Shown: positions 1-9,441, counted from the stretch's first letter. The stretch is DNA of 64,000 nt from an uncultured Pelagibacteraceae bacterium (GCA_902610315.1 CACLVA010000001.1:43614-107613), one strand, 5' to 3'. Translations and numbers: made by a program. The notes: a model not told the origin generated them from the sequence alone.

Positions 1-591
1 ATTAACATCGGGAGAATGTTGTGTGGATATAACTACTGATTTTACATTAGCTGGTTTTCCATCTTTATATTCTATAGTTATTTGACTTTTAGAGTCCGGT
101 TCAATATTTTTTAACTTACCGGATTTTCTATCTTCGGCCATTAACCTTAAAATCTTATGTGAATAATGTATTGGAGCTGGCATTAACACGTCAGTTTCAT
201 TGCATGCATATCCAAACATTATTCCTTGGTCTCCTGCTCCCTCATCTTTATTTCCAGAAGAGTCAACTCCCATAGCAATGTCTGATGATTGAGCGTGCAA
301 GTGACTTTCTATTTTTGTTGCTTCTTTATAAGTGAAGCCATCTTGATCATATCCTATATCTTTAATACAATTTCTAACTTTCTGAATTAAATCATCTTTA
401 TTTATATCAGGTCCTCTTACCTCACCAGCTAGGACAACTTTATTTGTTGTAGTTAAAGTTTCACATGCAACTCTAGACTGGGGCTCGGCGGCTAGGTAAG
501 TATCAACTACCATATCTGATATCCTATCACATACTTTATCTGGATGACCTTCTGATACAGACTCGCTTGTAAATAAATAGTTTTTTTTCAT
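1..591 (-). CDS. metK: S-adenosylmethionine synthetase, N-terminal part (cut by window edge)
   Basis: Makes S-adenosylmethionine from methionine and ATP in the cytoplasm. The first 197 codons are present and the C-terminal half lies beyond the window. The N-terminus reads [20 protein letters not shown], the family's opening with its ATP-binding SEGHPDK segment, and the signature [12 protein letters not shown] is at residues 118-129. The ATG at 591-589 overlaps the TGA of lnt (590-588) as ATGA, so translation is probably coupled. It is the last visible gene of the minus-strand tsaB-fur-miaB-phoH-ybeY-lnt-metK run. No SAM riboswitch can sit directly upstream because lnt abuts it. Confidence 0.97.
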   Translation of the reverse strand, partial: MKKNYLFTSESVSEGHPDKVCDRISDMVVDTYLAAEPQSRVACETLTTTNKVVLAGEVRGPDINKDDLIQKVRNCIKDIGYDQDGFTYKEATKIESHLHAQSSDIAMGVDSSGNKDEGAGDQGIMFGYACNETDVLMPAPIHYSHKILRLMAEDRKSGKLKNIEPDSKSQITIEYKDGKPANVKSVVISTQHSPDVN

Positions 592-2108
592 TTTAATCTT
601 TTTAAAAAAAAAATTAAACTAATATAAAAAAATACTAAAAAAAAGAAAATCTTATTACCATAAATGCTAAAGAGCGTAGGAAATACCTTAGAAACAGAAT
701 TTATCTCAATGCTTCCCTTTTCAGTTGTGTTAAGCTTTTGATTAACTTTTCCATTTAGGCTTATATGGGCAGAAATTCCATTGTTGGCAACTCTTAAAAC
801 ATCTTTGCCCTCTTCGATTGATCTAAATATGGAATGATTAAAATGTTGAACAGGCCCTATGCTATTTCCAAACCAGCCATCTTCAGAAATATTTAGAATA
901 AAATCGTAGTTATTTGTGTTTTTATTTAATGCACCAGAAAATATGATTTCATAACAGATCAAAGGTAAAAATGATATTTCACCTACATTAAGAATATTTC
1001 TCTCAGTTGAAGAACTAAAAGATTTATACCCATAAGTTATTTTTTTAAGACCTAAGCTACTTAAAAAATTTTCAAAAGGTAGAAACTCCCCAAAAGGAAC
1101 AAGTTTATTTTTATTATATTTATCTTCTATTTCAAATTCCTTATTAAATATTGCCAATGAATTAAATATATTTTCTCCATCATCTAAAGTAATACCTAAA
1201 ATTACTTTTGAATTATCTGTTAATTGATTAGAAATTTCATTAAAATTATTATTTAATTTATTTATTTCCCCAATATTAGTTATACCTTCTGGAAAAATTA
1301 AGAGTAAATCTTTATCAAGTGGATAACTATTTTCAAAAAGTTCATTTATTTTGTTTTCTACAGGTTCGTCAATAAAAAACCTCTCTATATTAAACTTGGG
1401 CGAAACTAATTTTATTGATGGATAAATTATTTTTTTTTGTTTGTTTTCAACCTGCTCAATTTTATTAAATCCATAATAAACATTAAGTGACAAAATTAAC
1501 ACTGCCGATGATAAGATTATAAATTTTTCTAAAATTTTAATCTTGAATAAAATTATTATTGGTAAAGTATAGAAAGTAATAGCCAGTAGGTTGAGTGAGT
1601 AAGTTCCTATATAGCTAAGTATTTGTAAAGAGCTAATAAATTTTACTAAACTAAAAGAAATCAGATTCCACGGAAACCCACCAAAAATTGTTCCTCTTAA
1701 ATATTCCACTATAGATAACGTTAATGAAAAAATCAAAATTGAAATAAAATTCATTTTTATATTAAAAAATTTTAATAGGTAAGAAAATAACCCATAAAAA
1801 AACGATAATAAGAAAGGAATTAATATAATTGATAAAAATATTAAGTTCTCAAAATTTTGATCAAATTTGAGAGAATTTGAAATCCAATATAAATTGGTCA
1901 AGAAGTAACCAAATCCAAAAAACCATCCAACTAAAAAATTATTAAGAAGATTTCTATCGAGATTTATTACCAAAATATAAAATAAAAATGGAAAAGTAAA
2001 AAAATTTATAAAAAAAAAGTTATAAGGAGGTAAGCTAAATGAAGAGAGAAATCCTAAACTAAATAGAATTAAAATTATTAATGACTTCTTTTTTAGAATT
2101 ATTGCCAA
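588..2108 (-). CDS. lnt: Apolipoprotein N-acyltransferase
   Basis: Transfers the third acyl chain to the N-terminal cysteine of outer-membrane lipoproteins, in the inner membrane. The 506 residues fit the family: about seven hydrophobic segments in residues 8-215, then a periplasmic carbon-nitrogen hydrolase domain. The catalytic triad is readable as Glu274 (IFPEG), Lys335 ([11 protein letters not shown]) and Cys385 (LICYEI), close to the spacing known from E. coli Lnt. A last hydrophobic segment closes the protein. It lies 1 bp after ybeY and overlaps metK by 4 bp. In many alphaproteobacteria a CorC/HlyC-type gene separates ybeY and lnt; it is absent here. Confidence 0.96.
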   Translation of the reverse strand: MAIILKKKSLIILILFSLGFLSSFSLPPYNFFFINFFTFPFLFYILVINLDRNLLNNFLVGWFFGFGYFLTNLYWISNSLKFDQNFENLIFLSIILIPFLLSFFYGLFSYLLKFFNIKMNFISILIFSLTLSIVEYLRGTIFGGFPWNLISFSLVKFISSLQILSYIGTYSLNLLAITFYTLPIIILFKIKILEKFIILSSAVLILSLNVYYGFNKIEQVENKQKKIIYPSIKLVSPKFNIERFFIDEPVENKINELFENSYPLDKDLLLIFPEGITNIGEINKLNNNFNEISNQLTDNSKVILGITLDDGENIFNSLAIFNKEFEIEDKYNKNKLVPFGEFLPFENFLSSLGLKKITYGYKSFSSSTERNILNVGEISFLPLICYEIIFSGALNKNTNNYDFILNISEDGWFGNSIGPVQHFNHSIFRSIEEGKDVLRVANNGISAHISLNGKVNQKLNTTEKGSIEINSVSKVFPTLFSIYGNKIFFFLVFFYISLIFFLKRLK

Positions 2109-2109
2109 T

Positions 2110-2550
2110 TTAAAAATTAAGTTGTTTAAATATTAAATTTTCTTTTTTAGACATTTTTTGAAAATCTTTGTGTTTGATATGGTCATGGCCTCTTAGATGT
2201 AGGTACCCATGTATCCACATCTTATCTAATTCATAATCAAAAAATGATTTTTTGGATCTTTCATTGATTATTTCATAACTAATAGCTATGTCTCCAAGAT
2301 AGTTGTTACTTTTCAACTTTATGTTTAATGGAAATGACAAAACATCTGTTGGTCTATTAACTTTTCTAAATTTATTGTTTAATTTTTTCATTTTTAAACT
2401 ATTTGTTAAAAATACTGTAAACTCATTTATTTTTTTTGATGAATTTATGTAAGTATTAAATTTCCTTTGTTTTATCTTGAAGTAATTTTTTGGGTCTTTA
2501 ATTTTTTTTTTCCATTCTGGAAAATCAACAACAACATGAATTTTTATCAT
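2110..2550 (-). CDS. ybeY: Endoribonuclease YbeY, 16S rRNA maturation
   Basis: Metal-dependent RNase involved in 16S rRNA 3' end processing and ribosome quality control. The zinc-site signature HGYLHLRGHDH spans residues 114-124 (His114, His118, His124), and the family motif NRPTDVLSFP is at 65-74. At 146 residues it is of normal length. The ATG overlaps the end of phoH by 4 bp (ATGA), and phoH-ybeY adjacency is a conserved bacterial pair. The N-terminal 45 residues are lysine-rich and loosely conserved. Confidence 0.96.
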   Translation of the reverse strand: MIKIHVVVDFPEWKKKIKDPKNYFKIKQRKFNTYINSSKKINEFTVFLTNSLKMKKLNNKFRKVNRPTDVLSFPLNIKLKSNNYLGDIAISYEIINERSKKSFFDYELDKMWIHGYLHLRGHDHIKHKDFQKMSKKENLIFKQLNF

Positions 2551-3545
2551 TTCTCAGAATTTAGATCAGAGTATGCTTTCACAATTTTAGATACTAATGG
2601 ATGTCTAACTACATCTGTGTGGTTAAAATCAATTACAGATATCTCATTTAAGTGTCCAAGTATTTCTTTGGATCTTCTTAGACCTGATAAAGATTTATTA
2701 GGCAAATCTATTTGTGATGGATCACCATTAATAACAATTTTTGAGTTTTCTCCGATTCTAGTTAAAAACATCTTGATTTGTGTATCGGTTGCATTTTGAG
2801 CCTCGTCTAAAATAGCAAAAGAATTTTTCAGTGTTCTGCCTCGCATGAATGCTAAAGGTGCTATTTCTATATCCCCAATTTCAATACGTTTTTGAATTTT
2901 TTCAAAATCCAAAAGATCATAAAGTGCATCATATAAAGGCCGTAAATATGGATCTACTTTTTCCCTCATATCTCCTGGCAAAAAACCTAATCTTTCTCCA
3001 GCTTCAACAGCGGGTCTTGATAAAATTATCCGCTCTATTTTTTTATCTAAAAGCATTGTTAAAGCTACTGCTACTGCTAAATAAGTTTTGCCTGTTCCAG
3101 CAGGTCCAGAAGATATTATAATTTCGCTATCTCTTAGTGCTCTAACGTATTTTTTTTGTTTTTCAGATCTTGGTATTACTGATTTTTTTGGTGTTTTAAT
3201 TATATATTCAATTTTATCTGTTTTTTCTTCAATCATAAATTTATTTACTGAAGATGTAATATCTTTTTTTTCAATTGCCCAATTATTTATAAATTGGTCA
3301 AATAGAAAAACAATTGCATTTTTTACAATTTCATTTTTTTTAGGTGTGCTTTTTACTAGTATTGAATTGCCACGAGAATAGATATTAGTTTCCGTAATTT
3401 TTTCTAGCTCTTTAAGATTATTGTTAAATTCACCAACAATACCCATCAATATATCATTATTTTTAAAGATAATACTTAAGGTGTTATTTTCTGAGTAAAC
3501 AAATTTTAGATCATCTACAGCTTTTTTATACGAAACGTTATTCAA
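2547..3545 (-). CDS. phoH: PhoH-like ATPase (PhoL type)
   Basis: Cytoplasmic P-loop ATPase of the PhoH/YbeZ family, probably acting on RNA with its partner YbeY. Walker A GPAGTGKT is at residues 147-154 and Walker B with ILDEAQ at 245-250. The N-terminal 120 residues form the family's KH-like extension (GEFNNNLKELEKI... EIVKNAIVFLF). The 332-residue length is typical. It sits 1 bp downstream of miaB and overlaps ybeY by 4 bp. The name PhoH reflects phosphate regulation in E. coli; nothing here shows such control, and the operon suggests a housekeeping RNA role. Confidence 0.95.
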   Translation of the reverse strand: MNNVSYKKAVDDLKFVYSENNTLSIIFKNNDILMGIVGEFNNNLKELEKITETNIYSRGNSILVKSTPKKNEIVKNAIVFLFDQFINNWAIEKKDITSSVNKFMIEEKTDKIEYIIKTPKKSVIPRSEKQKKYVRALRDSEIIISSGPAGTGKTYLAVAVALTMLLDKKIERIILSRPAVEAGERLGFLPGDMREKVDPYLRPLYDALYDLLDFEKIQKRIEIGDIEIAPLAFMRGRTLKNSFAILDEAQNATDTQIKMFLTRIGENSKIVINGDPSQIDLPNKSLSGLRRSKEILGHLNEISVIDFNHTDVVRHPLVSKIVKAYSDLNSEK

Positions 3546-3546
3546 T

Positions 3547-4881
3547 TTAAGCTGCTCTCATGTTTTTTTTTTCATCTATTTTTCCAAATAAAGTATTTCG
3601 ATTAGTTTTTGATATTTTAATATCAACTAATTTTCCAATATATTTTTTAGCTCCCTCAAATATAACAGAATTTAAAAAAGCATTTCTTCCAAAATATTTG
3701 TCTTGATTTCTCAATTTGTTTTCAACTAAAACCTCAATAGATTTGCCTATTAGAGATTGGTTTTTTTTTATTTGATAATCCTCTAATAACTCTTGAATAT
3801 TAATTAAACGTTCTTTTGCAATTTCTTTATCTATAGGCTTTAGCCTTGATGCTGGTGTTCCTGGTCTAGGGCTGAATATAAAAGAATAAGAATTTATAAA
3901 CTTGATATTTTTTACTAGCTCCATTGTATCATTAAAGTCAGAGTCCATTTCGCCCGGATAACCTATAATAAAATCACTTGAAAATTCTACATCATTATTT
4001 ATTTCTTTTATCATTCTATGTATTTCTAAATATTTTTCTACTTTGTGATTTCTGTTCATTAATTTTAATATTTTATCAGAACCACTTTGGATAGGCAAAT
4101 GAACGAAGGGCATCAATTTTTTTGAACTAGAATAACATTTTATCAAGTCTTCAGTCATATCTCTTGGATGTGATGTTGTGTATCTAATTCTTTTTAACTC
4201 TGTTATTTTATCCAGTTCTAATATTAAATTAGATAATTTATAAATTTTATCCCCATCTTTGTATAAATATGCATTAACGTTTTGTCCCAACAAAGTTAAT
4301 TCTTTCGCACCATTTTTTATTAAACTTTCAGCTTCTTTAATTATTTTTTCAAAAGGTCTGGAAAACTCTGGTCCTCTAGTATAAGGCACTACACAAAAGT
4401 TACAAAATTTGTCACACCCTTCCTGTATTGTTAAAAATGAAGATACGTTGCTATCATTGTTCCTTATTTTGTCTAGATAATTGAATTTTTCTTCAGTATC
4501 AAATTCGGTTAGTTCTCTTTTGTTTTTAAAATTAAAATTTTCAATAATTCTATTTATTTTGTGATATGATTGAGGTCCAATAATTATATCAATATAAGGT
4601 TCCCTTTTTACCATTTCTCCACTTTCAGCTTGTGCAACACATCCTGCTACAATCACAATTGGTTTTTTTTTATTTTTATAGTTTTTTCGAACTCTTCCTA
4701 TTTCATCGAAAACTTTTTCTTTTGACTTATCTCTTATGTGGCAGGTGTTTAATAAATAACAGTCAGCGTTTAAGTGGTCATTTGTTTTAATATAACCAAT
4801 ATTTCTTACAGTGTCATAAATACGATTTGTATCATATTCATTCATTTGACATCCAAAAGTTTTAATGAAAATTTTTTTCAC
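3547..4881 (-). CDS. miaB: tRNA-2-methylthio-N6-isopentenyladenosine synthase
   Basis: Radical-SAM methylthiotransferase that modifies A37 of tRNAs reading UNN codons. The UPF0004 domain carries Cys11 (GCQMNEYD), Cys47 (LNTCHIRDK) and Cys81 (AGCVAQ) for one 4Fe-4S cluster. The radical-SAM motif CDKFCNFC gives Cys156, Cys160 and Cys163 for the second. A TRAM domain occupies roughly the last 65 residues. The 444 residues match the family. It begins 2 bp after fur and is followed 1 bp later by phoH, the usual alphaproteobacterial order. Confidence 0.97.
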   Translation of the reverse strand: MKKIFIKTFGCQMNEYDTNRIYDTVRNIGYIKTNDHLNADCYLLNTCHIRDKSKEKVFDEIGRVRKNYKNKKKPIVIVAGCVAQAESGEMVKREPYIDIIIGPQSYHKINRIIENFNFKNKRELTEFDTEEKFNYLDKIRNNDSNVSSFLTIQEGCDKFCNFCVVPYTRGPEFSRPFEKIIKEAESLIKNGAKELTLLGQNVNAYLYKDGDKIYKLSNLILELDKITELKRIRYTTSHPRDMTEDLIKCYSSSKKLMPFVHLPIQSGSDKILKLMNRNHKVEKYLEIHRMIKEINNDVEFSSDFIIGYPGEMDSDFNDTMELVKNIKFINSYSFIFSPRPGTPASRLKPIDKEIAKERLINIQELLEDYQIKKNQSLIGKSIEVLVENKLRNQDKYFGRNAFLNSVIFEGAKKYIGKLVDIKISKTNRNTLFGKIDEKKNMRAA

Positions 4882-4883
4882 AA

Positions 4884-5309
4884 TTAATCAGATTTATCTT
4901 TAACACAATAAAGTTCTAATTTTGAGTCTACTAGTTTGTATCCATGTTTTTCAGCAATTTTTTTTTGAATGCTTTCAATTTCATCGCTTGTAAATTCAAT
5001 TATATTTCCAGTTTTTATATCAATTAGATGGTTATGATCATCATTTAACTCATACCTTGCCTTTCCATCTTTAAAATCATGTTTCATTAAAATACCTGAC
5101 TCTTCAAATAATTTCACTGTTCTATAAACTGTTGCAATACTTATTTTGTTATCAATATCTGAAACACGTTTATAAAGCTCATCTACATCTGGGTGGTCTG
5201 ACTCTCCATAGTTTTTTTTGGACTCAGATATAACTCTAGCTATGGTTTTTCTCTGTTCAGTTAATTTAACACCTTTCGCTAAGCATTTTTGCTCAATTGT
5301 ATCTGTCAT
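4884..5309 (-). CDS. fur: Fur-family metal-responsive repressor
   Basis: Winged-helix regulator of the Fur/Mur/Irr group, 141 residues. The DNA-binding half has RVISESKKNYGESDHPDVDEL and the recognition helix ISIATVYRTVKLFEESG. The dimerisation half has ARYELNDDHNHLIDIKTGNIIEF. The CxxC structural-zinc pairs of E. coli Fur are replaced (HLIDIKTG rather than HLICLDCG), as is usual in alphaproteobacterial Fur/Mur. It sits between tsaB (9 bp upstream) and miaB. Whether it senses iron or manganese cannot be settled from sequence, but two Fur-box palindromes at 20690-20704 and 20750-20764 are plausible targets. Confidence 0.9.
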   Translation of the reverse strand: MTDTIEQKCLAKGVKLTEQRKTIARVISESKKNYGESDHPDVDELYKRVSDIDNKISIATVYRTVKLFEESGILMKHDFKDGKARYELNDDHNHLIDIKTGNIIEFTSDEIESIQKKIAEKHGYKLVDSKLELYCVKDKSD

Positions 5310-5318
5310 AATATTATT

Positions 5319-5711
5319 TTAACTCATATAAAGCGGTTTAATCAAATTTTTTATTAATTTGCCTTTTTTTAATAAGTTTAAAACTCCTAAATAATCTAAT
5401 TTTTCAACATCTTTTGAGGAAAATCCGTATATTTTAAATTTATATATTAAATTTAGAGCTTTTAAAGTTGATATAGAAGTTCTTATACTTGAATATTTGC
5501 CAGGTCCTAAATTTACCAAGACTTTATCTACAGTATTAAAACTTATCATCTTTTTATCCAAAAATTTAAACAAAAGTAAAGCAAATTTATCAAAATTTTT
5601 CCTACTGTTTTCATAACCATTAGTATAGATTTTACTTTCATCTATGATTTTGAAAATAATTTTTTCGTTTGCAGCATCAACTATTAGATATTTTTTGATT
5701 TTTTTTTTCAT
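5319..5711 (-). CDS. tsaB: Compact TsaB-like protein (tRNA t6A synthesis)
   Basis: Homologue of TsaB, the ASKHA-fold partner of TsaD in threonylcarbamoyladenosine synthesis on tRNA. It has the N-terminal strand YLIVDAANEKI and the family motif VLVNLGPGKYSSIRTSISTLKAL at about residues 65-87. It ends with IKPLYMS, matching the terminal PxYLR motif of full-length TsaB. At 130 residues it is far shorter than the usual 200-230, so the middle of the second subdomain is missing, not the C-terminus. Its 5' end overlaps the divergent deacetylase by 68 bp. The rimI gene that often follows tsaB is absent. Confidence 0.8.
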   Translation of the reverse strand: MKKKIKKYLIVDAANEKIIFKIIDESKIYTNGYENSRKNFDKFALLLFKFLDKKMISFNTVDKVLVNLGPGKYSSIRTSISTLKALNLIYKFKIYGFSSKDVEKLDYLGVLNLLKKGKLIKNLIKPLYMS

Positions 5712-6702
5712 ACATGGTTCAGCTATTGCTGAGAAAGAGATTAAGTATTTTTCGGATGATCATGGTGTTGTATCAATTATGTATCATAGATTTGATGAAA
5801 ATAAATATCCTTCTACAAATATTAAAGTAGATATTTTCAAAAAGCAACTCGAACTAATTGAAGAAAGTAACATTGAATATTATGACCCTGGTAAATTTAA
5901 TAATGAATTTTATAATCCAAAAAAAAATCACAAAATTTTAATCACTATTGATGATGCTTTTTCCTCATTTTACGAAAATGCTTGGCCAATACTAAAAAAT
6001 AAAAAAATACCATTTATCTTATTTGTTTCTACTGAGCCAGTTGGGAAATCAGGATACATGAACTGGGAACAAATTAAAGAAATATCAAGTTATGAATTTG
6101 CATATATAGGTAATCACTCTCATTCTCATGAATATTTATTAGAATTTTCATATATTGAATTTGAGAAAGATATAAAAAATTCTATAAAAATATTTAAGGA
6201 AAAATTAGGTTACAATCCAATTTTTTTCTCTTACCCCTTCGGAGAATATAATTTAAAACAAACAAAATTTATTGAAAGTAATTTTAAATATGGTTTTGGA
6301 CAACATTCTGGGGTGATTGACTCAACTAAAAATCGGTTTGAACTTCCTAGATTCCCAATAAATGAGAAATATGGTGATTTAGAAAGATTTAAGTTTATTT
6401 TAAATTTATTCCCAATTCCCTACAAGAGTCTAAAACCAAAAGATAAATTTGTGAGTAAAGAACAGAATCCACCAACTGTAGAAATAAATTTTTTTGATGA
6501 ACAAAAAAATATCAAAAATATTAATTGTTTTTCAAATGAAGGTAATCAATGGAGAAATCCAATTATGGAATTTAAAAAAAATGCTTTGGAAATTAATTTC
6601 AGAGAAAAATTTACGTTTAGAAGAGGTAGAGTAAATTGTTCTGTTAAAGATGGGGATATTTGGAGATGGCTAGGAATTCAAATGTCTGTTGAAATAGATT
6701 AG
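5644..6702 (+). CDS. Exported polysaccharide deacetylase (NodB fold)
   Basis: Carbohydrate esterase family 4-type protein, probably removing acetyl groups from a periplasmic polysaccharide or peptidoglycan. Residues 1-30 look like a signal peptide ending in HGSAIAEK. NodB motifs are VVSIMYHRF, ILITIDDAFSSFY (metal Asp pair), NHSHSHEYL (metal His pair) and FFSYPFGEYN. An unrecognised C-terminal stretch of about 90 residues follows. The start is uncertain: the 5644 ATG overlaps tsaB antisense by 68 bp, and a TTG at 5695 would give a shorter leader. It interrupts an otherwise conserved minus-strand block and converges with the Bax-like gene (4 bp overlap). Confidence 0.85.
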   Translation: MILKIIFSFAASTIRYFLIFFFIHGSAIAEKEIKYFSDDHGVVSIMYHRFDENKYPSTNIKVDIFKKQLELIEESNIEYYDPGKFNNEFYNPKKNHKILITIDDAFSSFYENAWPILKNKKIPFILFVSTEPVGKSGYMNWEQIKEISSYEFAYIGNHSHSHEYLLEFSYIEFEKDIKNSIKIFKEKLGYNPIFFSYPFGEYNLKQTKFIESNFKYGFGQHSGVIDSTKNRFELPRFPINEKYGDLERFKFILNLFPIPYKSLKPKDKFVSKEQNPPTVEINFFDEQKNIKNINCFSNEGNQWRNPIMEFKKNALEINFREKFTFRRGRVNCSVKDGDIWRWLGIQMSVEID

Positions 6703-7856
6703 ATTAAATTTTTATATTTTACGCTTAATGGCATAAGTTTGACGTCATCAAAATCTTTTAAAGAATTTTGGTTTATGATCTGTTTTAATATTTTCGTATA
6801 TTCTTTTCCTGTTTCGGCGTAATTATCTAATTGATCGGCTAATAATAAACTATCAAGCTTTTCATTGTCATCTCTTAACTGTGCTCTTAATTGTCTAAAA
6901 TTTTTGTAACTAGAGTGAGTGTTTAAGTTTCTTTGATAAGCTCTCACAGAAGCTTTTAAAACTTTAAACTTCATAACTTTATGCTTTGTATCACTTTCAG
7001 CTCCTGCAGGCTTTATGCCATCACCTGACCAAGTCCACTGTCCAAACAATGCATTTCCTTCTAAAGCAAATCTCGAAGTTCCCCATCCTGTTTCTTTTGC
7101 AGCCTGGGCAATTGCTAAGGAAACAGGCACAATATCCATACGAACCTTTAATGTAGGTATGTCTTTATTTAGGACACCGTATTGTTTGAATTTTCGGTTT
7201 AACCAATTAATTTCTTTTTTAGAGTTTTTATTCTTATTAAGAATACTAAATAATCTTTTTCTATCTATTAGAATTAAACTATTTTCCTCTAAAATTAATG
7301 GTAAAATTATCTGGATAAACAAATTTTTTCTTTTTTTAGAACTTTCGATTTGTTTAATTTCATTAGGTAAAAGTGAGAGCCTTATTGGTTTAACTTTTTT
7401 ATTTTTTCTGACTTCACTAAGTGAATAATCTGTATCTTTAAATAATTGTTCTATAGTTGATGCACTTAATCTTACTGTGTCTTGTGGTATTTCCTCAAAT
7501 TTAAAAACATCCTCTAAAATATTGGATAAATCAAGTCCCTCATCAATTTTTGATTTATTTTCAATATCACCACCTTCAAGAACTTTTTTGAATTTTTTAT
7601 TCGATTCATTTATCTTCAGATTTTTTGCTATTTTGGGTTCAAATTCAGAAAATATTGGTGCAATGAAAGCTATCATAATGATTATAAAACTTGATAGCCC
7701 AGTCAAGTAAAGCGTTCTAAATTTTTCAAATCCAATATTGAAGGAGTTCTTCTTTTTTAAAACTATTCCTTGTGACGATAAAAACTTTTGCAACTTAAGA
7801 AATTGAGTTGGATTAAAATTTTTTTTAGTTAATTTATTTATGAAAATTTTTTTCAA
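6699..7856 (-). CDS. Membrane-anchored Bax-like glucosaminidase-domain protein
   Basis: Likely peptidoglycan hydrolase (385 residues). One transmembrane segment lies near residues 50-70 (LYLTGLSSFIIIMIAFIAPI) in an N-in orientation, followed by a low-complexity linker. The C-terminal glucosaminidase/Bax domain contains VPVSLAIAQAAKETGWGTS with the presumed catalytic Glu, then GNALFGQWTW and AYQRNLNTH. I chose the TTG at 7856-7854, which overlaps the nfuA stop as TTGA; the longer frame running back into nfuA is an artefact of the overlap. With the deacetylase it forms a small cell-wall pair inserted between nfuA and tsaB. Confidence 0.82.
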   Translation of the reverse strand: MKKIFINKLTKKNFNPTQFLKLQKFLSSQGIVLKKKNSFNIGFEKFRTLYLTGLSSFIIIMIAFIAPIFSEFEPKIAKNLKINESNKKFKKVLEGGDIENKSKIDEGLDLSNILEDVFKFEEIPQDTVRLSASTIEQLFKDTDYSLSEVRKNKKVKPIRLSLLPNEIKQIESSKKRKNLFIQIILPLILEENSLILIDRKRLFSILNKNKNSKKEINWLNRKFKQYGVLNKDIPTLKVRMDIVPVSLAIAQAAKETGWGTSRFALEGNALFGQWTWSGDGIKPAGAESDTKHKVMKFKVLKASVRAYQRNLNTHSSYKNFRQLRAQLRDDNEKLDSLLLADQLDNYAETGKEYTKILKQIINQNSLKDFDDVKLMPLSVKYKNLI

Positions 7857-8392
7857 ATAGCCTCTACTTCCCGTACTTCTGGAATGTAATGACATAGTAA
7901 ATTTTGAACTCCTTGTTTCAAGGTTAAAGCTGCACTTGGACAACCTGAACATGCACCTTGGAGTTCTACTCTTACTATTCCGTCTTTAAATTCTTTAAAT
8001 TTAATATCACCACCATCTCTAGCTACTGCGGGTCTAATTTTTGTTTCTAATATTTTTATAATTTGACCCTCTACAGTTGATGTATCTATTTCTGATGTGT
8101 TCTCTATGTTTGATATAACGCTCTCATTTCCATTGGAAAAATAATCATTAATAAAAGATATAATTATATGTTTCAAATCTTCCCACTCATGCTCATTATG
8201 TTTGTTAACAGAAATAAAATTGTCTGAGAGAAAAACACCTTTGACCCCATCAATTGAAAGAATATTTCTTATCAATTCATTATTTGTTTTACTAATTTCA
8301 ACTATCTCTACCGGTCCAATTAATGATACACTTTTCCCAGGAAGGAATTTCAATGAATTCGGGTTAGGAGTTACTTCTGTTTGCACGAACAT
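7853..8392 (-). CDS. nfuA: Fe-S cluster carrier NfuA/NifU-like
   Basis: Scaffold or carrier delivering Fe-S clusters to apoproteins. It has an N-terminal Nfu_N domain (FVQTEVTPNPNSLKFLPG, residues 2-19) and a C-terminal NifU-like domain with IRPAVARDGGDI and the cluster-binding GACSGCPSA (Cys148, Cys151). The 179 residues are normal for alphaproteobacteria. It lies downstream of murJ-trpS, a common alphaproteobacterial order, and its stop overlaps the TTG start of the next gene. Fe-S clients in this window include MiaB and Nth. Confidence 0.95.
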   Translation of the reverse strand: MFVQTEVTPNPNSLKFLPGKSVSLIGPVEIVEISKTNNELIRNILSIDGVKGVFLSDNFISVNKHNEHEWEDLKHIIISFINDYFSNGNESVISNIENTSEIDTSTVEGQIIKILETKIRPAVARDGGDIKFKEFKDGIVRVELQGACSGCPSAALTLKQGVQNLLCHYIPEVREVEAI

Positions 8393-8438
8393 TCTTTAAA
8401 TATAGGTATAAGATCGATTTTTTTAAAGTAAATAATAC

Positions 8439-9440
8439 TCAAAAACCAAATTTTTTCTTAATATCTTTTAATTTTTTTGATGATAATTCGTAAGCTTTTT
8501 CACCTCCGTCTTTCAAAACTTGGTCAATATATGAGGAATCTTGGTTTAATTTTCTAATCTCTTTTGAAATTGGTGAAATTTTATCAACAATCACATTTGA
8601 TAATTTTTCCTTAAAAAAAGAAAAGTTTTTGTCTTTAAACTCATTAAACAAATCGTCAACTTTTTTTTCAGATAAGCTTGAATAAATTCCAATTAAATTT
8701 TCAATTTCAGGTCGAGATTTAAGATTGTTCATGTTTGTTGGGAAAGGACTAGTATCTGTTTTTGCTTTTTTAATTTTATTAATTATTTCTGAATCTGTAT
8801 CAGTCAAGTTAATTCTGCTTAATTCGGATGGGTCTGATTTACTCATTTTCTTTTTTCCATCTTTTAAGCTCATAATTCTTGCAAAATCTTTCTGAATTAA
8901 TGGCTCAGGAATTTTAAAAAAATTAGGTGCCTCAAAATCTGTGTTAAATTTCTTTGAGATATCTCTAGCCAATTCTAAATGCTGCTTTTGATCCTCACCC
9001 ACAGGTACGTGAGTTGCATCATATAAAAGAATATCTGCAGCCATCAAGACAGGATAAATATAGAGACCAACGCTTGCCTTTTCTTTGTCTTTTCCGGCCT
9101 TTTCTTTAAATTGAGTCATTCTGTTTAACCAACCCATTCTAGCAACACAACTTAATAGCCAAGAAACTTCTGAATGAGCCGACACAGATGATTGATTAAA
9201 AATTATACTTTTTTTCGGATTAATGCCACATGCTAAAAAAGTTGCAGCAGTTTCTCTGATATTTTGTTTCAAAATTTCTGGATCTTGTTTTACCGTAACA
9301 GCATGTAGATCGACTACACAAAATATACACTCATTATTTTGATTTTGTAGATCTACAAAGTTTTTAATCGCACCGATATAATTACCCAAATGTAGATTAC
9401 CAGTAGGCTGAACACCTGAAAAAATTTTTTTAACTCCCAT
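8439..9440 (-). CDS. trpS: Tryptophanyl-tRNA synthetase
   Basis: Class I aminoacyl-tRNA synthetase charging tRNA-Trp. The HIGH-equivalent PTGNLHLGNY is at residues 12-21 and the KMSKS loop KKMSKSDPS at 197-205. The motif GEDQKQHLELARD at 148-160 is also typical. The 333 residues are standard for the bacterial enzyme. It starts 1 bp after murJ ends, so the two are almost certainly co-transcribed. A 46 bp AT-rich gap separates it from nfuA upstream on the map, with no clear terminator. Confidence 0.97.
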   Translation of the reverse strand: MGVKKIFSGVQPTGNLHLGNYIGAIKNFVDLQNQNNECIFCVVDLHAVTVKQDPEILKQNIRETAATFLACGINPKKSIIFNQSSVSAHSEVSWLLSCVARMGWLNRMTQFKEKAGKDKEKASVGLYIYPVLMAADILLYDATHVPVGEDQKQHLELARDISKKFNTDFEAPNFFKIPEPLIQKDFARIMSLKDGKKKMSKSDPSELSRINLTDTDSEIINKIKKAKTDTSPFPTNMNNLKSRPEIENLIGIYSSLSEKKVDDLFNEFKDKNFSFFKEKLSNVIVDKISPISKEIRKLNQDSSYIDQVLKDGGEKAYELSSKKLKDIKKKFGF

Positions 9441-9441
9441 A

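Noticed and set aside
457-472. parS-like AGTTTCACATGCAACT in metK
   Set aside because: Only about 12 of 16 positions match, it is not palindromic, and it lies within a conserved coding motif far from parAB.
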